A DNA stretch of 64,000 bases from Telmatactis stephensoni. Taxonomy: Eukaryota > Cnidaria > Anthozoa > Actiniaria > Isophelliidae. Within the stretch, counting starts at the first letter, position 1. The number at the start of each line of letters is the position of its first letter. The notes beneath the pieces are model-generated. The model was given only the letters and a program-made list of their open reading frames with translations. It did not search any database and was not told the origin of the DNA. The translations under genes were made by a program, and so were the position numbers. Shown here one piece after another: positions 1 to 34,230 of this stretch. The stretch spans positions 186,001 to 250,000 of the forward strand of contig JALIZF010001763.1 in the NCBI GenBank assembly GCA_029948255.1, written 5' to 3'.

Positions 1-311
1 TTAACCCGTGGTACCCCTACAACATTTATTTTCTGGACTGTTTGTTTATTTTTTGAGCCAATCATAAAACAAGTAGGCTTGTAAAATTCTGTTTCCGGTA
101 TTGTTTTTTGAAAAAAAATTAAGCCAATCAGGAAACGGCCCTATTTGGATTGACCCAGAGCCCTTCAGGCAATGCCTTCCACTGGATGGTATCACTGTGG
201 GCTCTGGGCACGAGAATGACTGTACTTACTACTAGTGAAGTTGGCATCCAGAATATGCTTAAACTGGTCAAAAATCTGACTTCAAATTCCACTATTGTTG
301 TCCTTTTTCAG
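1..311. other. Intron or upstream DNA, no supported exon
   Basis: This lies before the first exon I can support for the POC5-like gene. An open frame of 80 codons crosses 150-392, but only its last part (312-380) has a good acceptor and matches the gene in phase. The rest reads like intron sequence and I see no other feature. Confidence 0.4.
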
Positions 312-2618
312 AGAGATAAGTTTGAACTTTTGAAAGGCTTTTCACAATGGAAGATAAAACACAGTGATGACACCAGAGAGGTATGGATTTAGATAAACTC
401 CAAAACTTATCTACTCTCTCTTAATTATCCCATGTCTAACTTTTCAATCCCATTTATTTTTCCCTTCCTTGTTAGCTTCCTTCCATCTGCTAATAGAGTC
501 ATGTAAATATTGTTTATAACCATAGTTTTGTCTCCCCGATTAGTAGGGCACCAGTGCCCAGCTAGAAGATTGAGACATAAATAAAGTTATTATTATTATT
601 ATAGTAATCTAAATCCAGTTTCATAAAGAAATAATTGTTTATATCTGGCGATGGCTGCAGCACATTTTGACAGGATTCATCTGCAAATAATGTAGTCAAC
701 AACTTCATTAGTTTAGTACTTGCATAAATGATCAATCTTTAATTTATAGGTATTTACCAGCAAACTGTCCCATAAACACTATAACTACACCCTAAAAGCC
801 AAAGCCTGGAGGTCATGGAGACAGTTGATTGAATCACAGTGGAAACAAAGAGTTGAAAGAGCTTGTCAGGTAAGACAAAATTAATGTTCTGTGACTTTAT
901 CAGACTTTGAGTCAATCACTTGCACGCTAGACCTTTTAATACTGGTGTGTAGATTTAGGGGTCTGCTTCTCATCACAGAAATTGAAAATAACTATTAATA
1001 AAATAACAAATGCAGGATCTAAACATCCATAAACTTTATGAGTGAGTTAAAGGTAAAGGACCTTGTTTAACGTTGGTAACAAGGCTATGCAAGGTCAGGA
1101 CTGGGGATCGGACTAGAAACCTCTCACACCAAAGGCAGTGCACTAACCAATTGTGCCATCCTTGCTCCTAGTTTTTTGGGCCTGTATTTGAAGCTATCAG
1201 GTCTTTTAAGAAATTATTGGCTCTGGACTGCCAAGTCTTTTAGGAAGTCAGTTTTTCAGTCCCTAGTCTGACAGTCAGTCAATCATTTCGTGAAGGTTTG
1301 TTTGTCAGCTGTATTATAGTAACCATCATTTGGCTTAACCTAAGGAACAATCTCTTGTGTGAGGTGTTGGAGTTCAAATCATTCATTTTGTAATTCATTT
1401 ACTCATTCAATATTTTCAACAGACCAAATCTCAAGAAGTTTGTATCAAGCTCACTGAAGATTATGAATCTAAGCTTGAAAAAGTAAGGTTTTATGCTTGT
1501 ATATTTTTCCAATACTATAAACATACGAAGTCAATTTCAATTTCATTAAACTTCAGGCAAACCATGAATTAGAGGAGGCTCGACAAGAAATTGCACACTT
1601 ACATGCTGAACGTGAGGCCTATGAAGAGACCATGAAGAAGGCTTTCATGAGAGGTGTATGTGCCTTGAATCTTGAAGCTATGACAATGTTTCGTGAAGGA
1701 GAAGAAGGAGGAAGGAATGTCCCTGGTGCTTCATCAGATCGACCTCCCTCAGGTAAATTGTACTTTGATTTTACTTTCTGAATTGCTGCTATTTTGCCCC
1801 TCCCATCCCACCCTTAGTAATTTTAGGTGAGTATTTATATCTCCACTGACAGGTGGTGGACTGTGGATGGTTACCATGGTTATTGCCTTGCTGCCAGGGA
1901 TGTGGGGTCCCTTGAGGTAGCATGTAGGCACCTAGCCCAACCTCGTCACTGCCGATGAGTTTAACTTTGTTTTTATTGCCATTATCATTATCAACACATG
2001 GTCAATTATATCCTATTTAGCCATTCAATTATTTATTTCTCCTTTTTGCTTGCATCCTTAATTACAGATGATGACCCACGTTACCAGTCCCATCAACCTG
2101 TCTCCTCCACCACCACCACCACCACAGGAATCCCACCACCACAACCGTCATCCACCACTACAAGTCAAGGTGGAGTACCATATAAACCAGCCAGTGTGAC
2201 TGCAGGTGGAAGAAAGCTTATAACAGTTAAAGCAACAGGAAGGGATGATCTCAAAGGTGCCAAGGGTGGGGCAGGTAAGTGATCCACTCTCAACTTTTAA
2301 ACCCTAGGGAGGCCCGTCACTGAGAAAAAAATGGGACGAAAAATTAAGAGCCTGTTTCCAATGAGATCGGAGAAATATTGAAAATGATACCCTTTTTGTG
2401 TGAATTATTAGTAATACCTCTACTTCTGCTTTTTTGCAGGGCTTATGGGACACCAAGGCCCTGTCAGCTCCATACTTGTTCAACGCCATACTTCACAAGA
2501 CAACGCAGTCCCCACCCTACCCCCCAAACAACCACAAACTATGAGCATGCGCAGTACCAAGTCACGGTCACTGCCGGTCAAGACTGTTCATTCAACACCA
2601 CTGAAAGTTGTGCATTGA
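312..2618 (+). CDS. POC5: POC5-like centriolar protein, 3' six exons (5' end outside window)
   Basis: Six exons join in phase: 312-380, 750-869, 1423-1482, 1557-1752, 2068-2274 and 2440-2618, ending in TGA at 2616-2618 (831 nt, 276 residues). Each has AG/GT borders. Seen: a Trp/Arg/Lys-rich helical stretch (FSQWKIKH, then [13 protein letters not shown]), a coiled-coil-like Glu/Lys stretch, and the very characteristic [13 protein letters not shown] in exon 1557-1752. The tail is low-complexity Pro/Thr/Ser. Known: POC5 is a centrin-binding protein of the distal centriole lumen, needed for centriole elongation, and this [13 protein letters not shown] block is its conserved signature. The vertebrate protein is about 570 residues, so roughly the N-terminal half, including the centrin-binding repeats, should lie upstream of base 1. 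The C-terminal Pro/Thr tail is poorly conserved and its last exon is the least certain part. Confidence 0.88.
585..602. repeat. Short (TTA)n microsatellite
   Basis: Intronic run of TTA trinucleotides in the POC5-like gene. No further significance seen. Confidence 0.8.
1095..1170 (-). mobile_element. Degenerate tRNA-derived SINE head
   Basis: On the minus strand there is an A-box-like TGGCACAATTGGTTAGTG and, about 45 bases on, a decayed B-box AGTCCGATCCCC. The same head (shared block GCAAGGATGGCACA) recurs at 39741-39825, where the B-box is intact. It sits in an intron of the POC5-like gene. It is a decayed SINE rather than a working tRNA, since no cloverleaf can be drawn. Confidence 0.6.
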
Positions 2619-2794
2619 TTATAAGTTATAAAGCTAACCTTGTTACCAGACTTCCTAAAGCTAACGGGATATTGCGAATGAGCGGGATCTGGAAACAAGG
2701 TTAGTGAAAATTATTATAGATATTTGAAATTTTTGAACATTTGTAAAAAGATGTATTATTTTTAGAAAGAAGCTACAAAAAAAAAACCTCGTTA

Positions 2795-3055
2795 AAGACC
2801 GGACACACGATGCAGATTTTCATGCGACGCTGTGTCACTGGCGTAAGTGCATTTTAGTCTTGTCACGCAACGCTCCGTCGATGGGATGTTGCGTGACGAG
2901 GCTAAACGCGACTGCGTGGGAGACTAGGCCTAGCTCTTCGCAAACGCAAAGCCACAGCCATTTCTTTGCTATACGTTGCAGTTTGTTGCGCGCACCATTG
3001 CAGAAATAGAACTCGATTCTGTTACAGCTGCACAGGCGCATCGTGTGTCTGACCT
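2795..3055. mobile_element. MITE with ACACACGATGC-type ends
   Basis: The left end (AGACCGGACACACGATGC) and the right end (GCATCGTGTGTCTGACCT) are near-perfect inverted repeats about 260 bp apart, with no coding content. The same end motif occurs in the 8909-9221 element. It lies just after the POC5-like stop codon. Confidence 0.65.
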
Positions 3056-3060
3056 TTATA

Positions 3061-3131
3061 AACCCTGGGCGCCAGAGGGATTTCTTCTTCGCTCGCGTTT
3101 TCAGGGAAAATTCCCTCTGAAACCCAGGGTT
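3061..3131. repeat. 71-bp imperfect hairpin
   Basis: AACCCTGGGCGCCAGAGGGA at the left pairs with TCCCTCTGAAACCCAGGGTT at the right, leaving a short loop. It directly abuts the preceding MITE. Confidence 0.6.
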
Positions 3132-3643
3132 GCCTTGAAAGTGGATTTAATACATTTTCACAGGACAGCATAATTAGGAGACTGAGACTCAGTGCGCGCT
3201 AAACTTTTGCGGCCAAATGTGACATTCGGGCTCTTTTAGGACTTAAATGCGGCGCGCGTAAATTGATGGTGGTCTAAATAGAGCCTAAATGCGAGGCAAC
3301 ACGGTACATCACGTGGCACGCATGTCTGAGTCTTGTGGTTATACTCACCTGACTTACAATATTAAAAGACACAGCTTGCTACCTCATTACTGATACTTAG
3401 AAATGTAGAGTATATTGACTTATTATTGCTGAACATATATAACAACTTGTAAATTAGTAAGCATATAACATGGAGAGGCGGTGGTACTCTTTTTCATCAC
3501 ACTACCGAAAATATTTATTATAAAGATTTTCTTTTCAACTTTCAACTCTCTTCCCTTCAAATTTATGACCAATTTGTACAGCAAATATTCTAGCATGACG
3601 AGCCGCTTGATGGCGAGCCGGCCCGACAGGGTTTTGAGAAGTC

Positions 3644-4093
3644 AGGACTTGATTATATGAAGCGGGATGGCCCGGTAGGTCAAGCGGGCTGGTTCGGTTT
3701 GCCGAGATCCCCCGGCATGTCTATAAAGCACACCAAATTACATGAGAAAAGGGCCAGCCCGGTAAGCCGATGTCCCGGCAAGTCGCTGCCAGGATCTCGG
3801 CTAAGCGGACTGAAAATGCTCCATATAATCGCGCCAAGAACATTGGTTTGCTTAGTACGCATGAGCAGTTGCTTTTCTAGATTTAAACAACTCGTCCCGG
3901 GCTGTCCCGTCTCATGCAATACAGGGCCCGGTTGTTCGAAAGTGGATTAGCGTTAACCCAGGATTAACTCCAAATGTTTTCTTTAGAGTTAACCCCGGAT
4001 TAGCGCTAATCGGCTTTCGAACAACCGGGCCCAGGGCTGAGATTGATCTGAGCCAGCACGGTTGAAGCCAGCTCGCTTCATATAATCAGGCCC
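3644..4093. mobile_element. MITE with GATTATATGAAGCG ends, carrying a nested hairpin
   Basis: GATTATATGAAGCG near 3651 is mirrored by CGCTTCATATAATC ending near 4088. The interior is GC-rich with AAGCGGGCTGG/CCAGCTCGCTT-like inner arms. A separate GGGCCCGG hairpin (3924-4032) interrupts it. Confidence 0.6.
3924..4032. mobile_element. GGGCCCGGTTGTTCG hairpin element, copy 1
   Basis: Perfect arms: GGGCCCGGTTGTTCGAAAG at the left, its complement ending CCGGGCCC at the right, with a second inner inverted repeat (GGATTAGCG / CGCTAATC). Related hairpins lie at 10060-10158 and 41605-41748. The palindrome is almost complete, so it may extrude as a hairpin. Confidence 0.75.
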
Positions 4094-5440
4094 TTAAATG
4101 GCATGAAAAAGTGGGTCGCGATATGATATTTCTTTTGCTGTAATAGCTGTCTAAACTGGCTGTTCTCAGTGAAATTTTTGAAAACAATTTATGTAAAAAT
4201 TCTTCCAACGACCTAGAAGGTTAAAATTAGCACTGTCTCTGTAAAAACATTCGTTTTTATTCGTAGTATACATTATGAGTACTTTTAGAGTATAAGGGAA
4301 TTGTAATTTTATGATGTTTGAATAAAGTATGGGTATATTTCTTCGTTTTTCGAGATTTATTTTCAGATAAGGCTTTTCAAACCTTTTTTATTACCATTCA
4401 AAAACAAAAACAAAAATTGACCCTTGAAAGCGATTTTCTCGATTCTTAAAAAAGCTCGACTAGTGGACATTCGAGCATTACAAGAATTTGATAGATTAAA
4501 AGCAAAGTTGTAAAATTGCAAATAAAGCCGAAAAAAAGTTGAATTGGGTAAGAAAGCGTTAGCTAGTTTCTGAAGTTTTGAACTCGTAACGTAGCACTTT
4601 AGCTTAAGCCCCAGCTTGTATTACTATTGTATCATATTGACGTTTTTTACCTTTTTTTAAACCACAGTAATTTGTTGAATTGTTTTTGTACACAACAAAT
4701 CAAAGGGCTTTTCCTTACAATATTTGTAGCAAGCAAAAACACAAGTCACGAAACTGGGATCGAAAAGCAAAACTACGAAAGTTGACTCGCAAACAGCTAC
4801 GTAATAAAACTAAATGAATTTTCTCTTTTATTGAGGTACTTAGTTCCAAACCTCTGTGACAAAGTTGTCGATATTTTTGCCAAGTTTACGCTATTCATTG
4901 TGTATAAGAACCATGATATAACAAGGCTGGTGCTCTATTCTTTTCCCTACAAGTGAAGTTTATAAACATGTTCTTGGTCTTGACCTAAATTTAGCGCTTT
5001 AGCAGTTCTACATAAAAACATCTTACTAAAAACAGAAAAAGAATACAAATAATAAATATAGTAGCAATAAAAACTAGCAAAAGATAAGAGTATTTTATGT
5101 TATCGATAGACCGAGTACATTTGAAAGCAAAAATGTCGAGAATAGATGAAATATCCTGTGAAAGTGCGTTCTAAATTGTTGCCATTTTTTTACATGCTCT
5201 GAAAATCATATCAGGTCGTGTTCATTTGTTTTGCTTGCTATTTTTTTTATATTCGAGAGGATGAAAAATCCCAGAAGTTATTCAAAAAACAAAACTCCAA
5301 GAAAAGAAGAAAAATTCCACAGACGGAACGGCCAATATTTTACCAAAAGACCAAACTTTTCCAATAACAGAAATTCCCCAAATCTCACGTCATAATATTT
5401 TTTCCTAACAATTACCTCATTAGACCCAACCAATCACAGT
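4094..5440. other. Intergenic, AT-rich
   Basis: About 1.3 kb between the POC5-like gene and the SEA/WSC gene. I see no exon with matching phase, no inverted-repeat element and no tandem repeat. AATAAA-like words occur (near 4321) but none can be tied to a transcript. Confidence 0.5.
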
Positions 5441-5499
5441 GAACTACCTGCTAATCGAAGTCACTCTTCTCATTAATATTAATGAAACAGTTTGGCCCG

Positions 5500-5621
5500 C
5501 TGGCCTTGAGCCAATCAGAGCAAAGATCGCGCGATCTCTGATTTTGGAAGTCGAGGCTCTCGTATGATCTTTGGTTGATGGTAGATTTTCCAAGTTTTTA
5601 GGGAAATTTCTTCACTCCAGC
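5500..5621 (+). promoter_or_regulatory. Likely proximal promoter / 5' UTR of the SEA/WSC gene
   Basis: A CCAAT box in good context (GAGCCAATCAGAG, near 5508) and a perfect palindrome AGATCGCGCGATCT (5524-5537) lie about 85-115 bases before the ATG at 5622. There is no clear TATA box. The role is inferred from position only. Confidence 0.4.
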
Positions 5622-28475
<22,854 letters not shown>

Positions 28476-28570
28476 AAACGTTTATATATATACATATTTT
28501 TAGGACGAGGCCTGGCCTTAATCAGTTTGCTTAATTCTACGACTACTTTTCTAAGTACGATTGAATGGGT

Positions 28571-28938
28571 GATTCGTTGCTAGGATGTATCAATTATTGG
28601 TGCGACTATCGACACTGTTGTCATGGAAACAATTTCCATGGGGGGCATCAGCAATTTGATGCTATGGAAATAATTTGGCATGGCAACAGTGTTCGTGGTA
28701 TTTGTGATTGCCGGCCATTCAAACGGACGCAATTGATGTATTATAATTTGAAAGGTTACCATGGTGACTGTTAAGTGACCATAGATACACGGATAAAGTA
28801 TCATTTGTGGTTGCTAAGGTAATTATATGGTTACTATGGCTATACATGCTTATGGTAGACAGGTGTGCCGTACTTCCATTGTCAGTCGTTGTCATGACAA
28901 CCATACTTGTTAAACTGTGCATGATAACCATGGTAACC
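28571..28938. promoter_or_regulatory. Cluster of RFX X-box-like palindromes
   Basis: GTTGTCATGGAAAC (28617) and GTTGTCATGACAAC (28888) match the X-box consensus GTHNYYATRRNAAC fully. GTTACCATGGTGAC (28755), GTTGCTAAGGTAAT (28810), GTTACTATGG (28830) and ATAACCATGGTAAC (28924) match with one or a few changes; TTGCTAGG (28577) and CATGGCAAC (28679) are half sites. They lie in the first 500 bp after the SEA/WSC stop codon. They could be RFX sites or a repeat family made of the same palindrome. Confidence 0.5.
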
Positions 28939-28939
28939 A

Positions 28940-30004
28940 CAAGGTTAATAAGACCAGGTATCAGAGTCTTCTTGCTCGTAGCGCTTTGCTTACTAGTTAT
29001 CGACGAATGCATTTTAGTATAGATTTTTTTTTCGACAACTAGGAGACTTTATTCCAGATTTCCCATTTAACAATTTTAAGTCAATTCGTCGATGAACAAT
29101 GCGCAATGATGGATATTATCAAGGGGTATTTTCCATTTATCAAAAAACCCCGGTAATTTCGTTTGGAATGCAGTCAATTTTTCGGGAATTCCAACCTAAA
29201 AAAGTAGACAACCTTTTGTGGTTGTCCAGCCCTTCACGTAAGAACGAACCATGCAACCGAAATTGTCTGAACTATTGATGAATTTCTCGAGTTCCCTTAT
29301 TCGTGCGTTCACGACGAAAGCACGCTCTCAAGATGGCGGACAAGTGGAACGTGCAATCCCGAACGGATTCAAAACCGGTTTGAGCTGTTCCATTTGAACC
29401 GTTCTTGTTTCAATTTCACCAAGCATTTTTGACAAATGGGAAACACCCAGATAATCGGCAGTTAGTCCCTTGGTGATATCCTTCATTGCACTCACCATAT
29501 CGAACGCCTTGAATCAAGTGTTGTACAAAAAACGGAAGTGACGTCATTACATTCTTTAAGTTTTACACGTACCAATTATATCACGTGGCGGAACTATCAG
29601 TACAGTATGTAACAGTCCACGCTTTTGGAAGTTAACTTGTATAAATCATAGTTAAAAGGGAGTGTTAGGGGACGTAGCGGTCACATGACTAGTGTCACGT
29701 GACGTTTAATATAGTTTGTTTAAATACTGTGTTGATTTCCTCACTTGTAAAATACAAGACTATACAAATCAATAAATTATTAAATACAGATTCTTTATTA
29801 CAATTTATCCTCTGTTTTATCATTAACTTGTAATCAGGGGAGTATCTGTTTTAAAGTCATGAACACAAAAGGTTGGTTTCAGCCAATGAGATAAGCCAGA
29901 GGTGCAAGGACTGACACAATTTTGTTTTCTTGATGAGCAGTATTTCTGAGTAATTGTATGATTCTAAACATTTATGAGACTACCACATTGATTAATGAAG
30001 TGTT
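28940..30004. other. Intergenic, no clear feature
   Basis: I see no supported exon, inverted-repeat element or tandem repeat. CGGACAAGTGGAACG and similar words near 29338 look unique. An AATAAA-like word is near 29772. Confidence 0.4.
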
Positions 30005-30445
30005 CATAAAAACTATTCAAATGCCGCCCAAAATAGGCGAAAACCAAATGCTATAGCCCATGAAAAATTGTCAAATTGACCCCAAAACGACAAAAGCCAA
30101 AGGCTATAACCCATAAAATCGTCAAAAATGACCCGAAACCGACCAAGACCAACATACACTTTATATAGTCCATGCAAAATGGTGGAAAGTGACTCCCAAT
30201 TCTGGCCTGAAAAAGCAAAAGCTATAGTCATGCAAAAATGGTCAAAATGGTCAAATTGGTTTTCATTGGATTTTGGACCAATTTTGAACATTTGCATTGG
30301 CTATAGCCTTTGCAGTTTTGTCGATTTTGGGCCAATTTTGACCATTTTGCATAAGCTATAGAGATAAAAGCCTAGATTTTGCTTTTGTCGGGACAATTTT
30401 GACCGTTTTGCAATATGCTATAGCCTTCAGTTTTTGTCGATTTGG
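30005..30445. repeat. Diverged head-to-head remnant of the 54-bp satellite
   Basis: Up to about 30245 the units read as the complement (CCAAAGGCTATAACCC, AAAATCGTCAAAAATGACC). After it they read in the direct sense (TTGGCTATAGCCTTTGCAG, TTTTGTCGATTTTGGGCC), as in the array at 57480-62610. Divergence is much higher than within the main array. Confidence 0.75.
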
Positions 30446-30461
30446 GGTCATGTTTGACCAT

Positions 30462-30560
30462 TTTGGAAAATTCCACACGGGATTTAGACTCAGAAGCAAT
30501 TGGATTCAGAGAACTACTGTCTTTATTCCCAAAAGTCTGGATCCCGTGCGGAATTTTGCA
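30462..30560. repeat. Inverted repeat ATTCCACACGGGAT / ATCCCGTGCGGAAT
   Basis: Arms AAAATTCCACACGGGATTTA and TGGATCCCGTGCGGAATTTT enclose about 55 bp. It lies right after the satellite remnant and may be one end of the same mobile unit. Confidence 0.6.
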
Positions 30561-32447
30561 ACAGATAGTAAGGTGTTGTTTTGAATAAATTAACAAACCA
30601 TGAGGGTTTTACCTTGGCAGCTCAAACGTCGACTCGATGTAGTTGCTAACTTTTGAAGCTTACTGAATTATACCTAGTATAGCAAAGACAACGGCACTTG
30701 GCAACAGGTATGTTAACATCTTGTTCTATCCCATACTTAGAAAATTTCACGAAACAATTCGACAGAATTTGTAGAAGTCGAAGGAATACAAATTCGCAAC
30801 GTTCACCTCGTGGTCACAAAAATTACTCCCCAAGTTTGCTTGAAGATAACATTGACGTTTAGCTTCTCATGTCTCCATATTTTGTTCACAAGTTACATTT
30901 GGCATTTGGCATTTGTCTTTCTTATAGCAGATATGGTTCTCGCTGTTTTTGAAATTTTGTTGAGATTTTGGCGGTAGTTTTGCGTCGTAACAGGCAGCGC
31001 AAATTTGTATCGCAACTTCTAAGGATTAAATTGGTGCGATACATGGTGTATGTAGTCCTCTATGACTTTCTACTTGATTAACGAAATAGGAAAAAAATTA
31101 ACCTTAGATTTTTTGGACTTATGACCAATTTTTCTCATAAATCCATTTTTAAAAATCGTCTGATATCTCAAATTATTTGATCTAATTCGCAGAAATATAA
31201 TTACCGGTACACATTTCAAGGCTTGTAGACAAATGGCTGCAAATTTCTCAGAAATCGGACAAGGTTTTGATGTAAAAAGATGCGATTGAAATTCATGCCT
31301 AACAAACAAATCAATAGGTACGGGCCACCTTAAAGAAACTGGAAGTAAAGTGTCCCACGCATGCGCAATAAGATCGAAAATGAGTCCTTTTTGTCAGGTG
31401 TGCGTTGCTCTACCGGAAGTCAAACGATTCCCGCCAAAAACGCGCGCGCGTGCCTATTCAATTTTGCCGGCCAAAATATGACCCTATTTTGCATAGCAAC
31501 CGTTGTGCGGCAACGATATATGTCAGTACACCCTTAATATTGTATCACAAACAGAAAATGTGCAATGATATGACAGCGTAACACTTGGTTGTACATTGGT
31601 TTCAGACGTAATTGTATTGGTATGACTCTTCGATGTATTTTTGGATTTACAACTGAATGAATGATTTTTGGTATACTGCACAACGCTAGGTTGCACGCTC
31701 GCCAGGTAACGGAAATTCATTAGTTCTATAGCAGTACCAGTTATGCGTTTTTCTGTGTAAATACTCTTTTTTACTTCCCCAGAAGATGGGTCGATGACCC
31801 ATCAGGATATACATAGTTGTAAACCGAAAAATACACTCAAGAAACAAACCAATACATTTGATATGAGAACTGAGAGGTTAGAGGCAAAATGCTAAACCAG
31901 TTTTATTTGAAATCCTTCTATACATTAATGTACATTCATATAACCATATTCTACATTAATGTTTGTCCTGTTATGGAGCGATTTCGCATTTTCAGTCGTT
32001 CCCACTGTAATTTTCGGTGAATACGTTATCCCCTTCGATTTTGTGAATACGGATCCGCCGAACCCGTATTCATAGAAAGATGAAATATTCATGCTTTTTC
32101 TAAAAATTGCACAACTGATGTTGATTATTCGACAGGATCGTACACAGCGTAGGGGCTCTGGAAAGGAGACCATACTCTCTACCAAAATATCTCTTACATT
32201 AGGAAATATAAACACGGTCCTCACCAAGGAATTCAAGTCTATATGTACAGTACAGCCCTGTTCAAGAGTTGATCTATTTATCTACTTAATCATATATATA
32301 ACTCTTACTTAATCATATATAGATGACCTCAATCCGAAGGGGGAGGGAATGCTATGGAATAGAATTACTTATGATTTAATATAAAACCACAAAAATAAAA
32401 CTTAAAAATCAAGATCAGACCGCCAAAACATGAGTGAAGATTGCCTT
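30561..32447. other. Intergenic, no supported gene
   Basis: Short open frames only. I found no splice-compatible exon, and a GC-rich CGCGCGCGTGC run near 31442 is the only notable composition change. Confidence 0.4.
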
Positions 32448-32528
32448 CTACCCATAATTCCTTTCGGTATAGACACGTGGTCTTTCGGTCTAGCTCTCAT
32501 CCGACAGCCTTCTTGAAAAAGGTGTATA
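32448..32528. mobile_element. Right-end fragment of the ACACCTGTTTCA MITE family
   Basis: CTACCCATAATTCCTTTCGG...CATCCGACAGCC...GAAAAAGGTGTATATGG matches the right third of the 17044-17334 copy. The left part is missing. Confidence 0.6.
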
Positions 32529-32796
32529 TGGAGAAAACGCTACAATTTTAGAATCTGATGTCGTACAGTTCCAGCTTTTCGAGCTTCAGCCATACACATC
32601 CTGCAGGCGCTATACTTGCCATGAAGTGTTAGAAACTCTAACGGCAGCTACTAGATTTGGTTGACAATATATAAGATGTCATGTCTGGCAGTGATCAGTC
32701 TATTGCAGTTAACTGAAAAAAAATTGATTGTATATTTATTACACCCTACTTATGCAATGTTTGGAATGTTTATACATAGAGTACATTTGACATGCT

Positions 32797-32978
32797 AGAG
32801 TACGTACATTTCGTATGACTGTGAAAACGACACCGTGCGCACGATAACGGTACGGTTCACGGTCACGGTACGGTTCACGGTACGGTTACGGCAGGAATTT
32901 CGAATGTTTTTATATACATCACCGGCACTGACACGGTCACGGCGCGGCGCGATCCGTTTCACACTCATACACACTTCT
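32797..32978. mobile_element. TTTTCGTATGAGTGTGAAAC MITE family, copy 4
   Basis: TTTCGTATGACTGTGAAAAC mirrors GTTTCACACTCATAC. The interior carries three tandem GGTACGGTTCACGG-like words and CGGCAGGAATTTCGAATG (complement of copies 1 and 3). Confidence 0.75.
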
Positions 32979-33007
32979 GACTGCAACAGGACGTTGCAGA
33001 AATAGAG

Positions 33008-33199
33008 TGCATAGACTATATCGCTAGTCTATCGCAGCAATGCATTCTAGGACTGTTAAGTCAGTTACTCAACAAAAGATTTACGAACCGGCTCTGACGT
33101 CTTTTGTTTGGTTTTATTGAACTGATATAACAGAATGATTTGAATTGTGATAACAGTCCCAGAATACGTTGTGGCAGAATAGCGATATAGTCTATGTAG
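33008..33199. mobile_element. MITE with CATAGACTATATCGCTA ends
   Basis: GCATAGACTATATCGCTA mirrors TAGCGATATAGTCTATGT, with second arms GCATTCTAGGACTGTTA / TAACAGTCCCAGAATACG. About 190 bp, no coding content. Confidence 0.8.
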
Positions 33200-33566
33200 A
33201 TCTGTTGTTTCGAGTAGCGTTGTGTGTCCTAGCCATACTATGTGATGAAATTCATATCACTGTAAACACGTTTTCGTTTCAGTATTTCCGGCCGAGCCCC
33301 AAACTTGATTCGCTCATAAACCTGTATCTAGTTCTACATCCATCATAAATCTCTTTTATCTATAATACAACACGTTTCAAGATCATGATCACATACTGAA
33401 GTAAAATTTCCTTTCCATCAGACTTCTCTTACGTACAAGTTGGGTACCAAAGGTTAAGGTCCCTGACAAGCAGGGCATGTATGGCCTTAATGTCAAAAAC
33501 TGGCGGACACCAAATTAAACTCTACATGCCGTCTGTGTTTGTTTGGCTAACTAGAATATCGCTTAC

Positions 33567-34104
33567 CATTAATTTTCTAACTGCTGATTTTAATTTAGGG
33601 TCGAAGTATCCCTTAGGCTTGCTATCCAGGAGTTCCTTCAGCTTACCTGCAAGCAAACACCACGAGAGAGATCGATGTAGAAACAATTGAGAGAACTAAA
33701 TGAAAATCTCATTCAATCATATGATAATAAGATATTCTTTGCTGTTCGCACTAAGATAGCTGAACTGGCAAATGGTAAATGTTCAAAAACATTTAATTTA
33801 ATGAATCGAAAACTATTTAACTAATTTAAGTCAAATTTCGAGAATACTATTTCCTAATTTTATCATAATATATCACATTAATTTATCATAATTTGTTCTG
33901 CAAAACAGAAAAACTTAACTGCTTACTGATTTCATTTTGAGTTCAAAATGAACTTACTAGGCACAAATGACCCGTTTTAACTTTTATAACAGAAAAACTC
34001 AGTAAACGACTGAAACTCAGCAAACCTTGAAAAGGCTGTGCAGAAACCATGACAACTACCAATGAGAGACAGAGGGAAGCCAACAAGACGCTCCACAATT
34101 GCAT
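33567..34104 (-). CDS. Possible small secreted protein, first two coding exons
   Basis: Minus strand. Exon 34026-34104 would start at ATG 34104 and encode MQLWSVLLASLCLSLVVVMV followed by SAQPFQ, a good signal peptide, ending in phase 1 at an atypical donor GTTTGC. Exon 33567-33646 follows in phase with acceptor TTTGCTTGCAG and donor GTAAGC, giving 26 codons rich in Lys (KLKELLDSKPKGYFDPKLKS). A candidate continuation reads AIHALLVRDLNLWYPTC before a GTAAGA donor near 33432, but I could not find an end. I do not recognise the product. The weak first donor is the main doubt. Confidence 0.33.
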
Positions 34105-34230
34105 CGCTCTTTGCTAAAATGGTAGCTTTGTCAACTTCTTTTTGTGAAGGCTTGAACGTTTGCGTTATTTTTGACTCTGTTAAAAGAGGCTTCTACAGAT
34201 ATTTCATCAACACTCTTGAAAGACCTGTTC

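Noticed and set aside
1998..2282. 94-codon frame as a separate gene
   Set aside because: Its core is the POC5-like exon 2068-2274; the rest runs through an acceptor and a donor.
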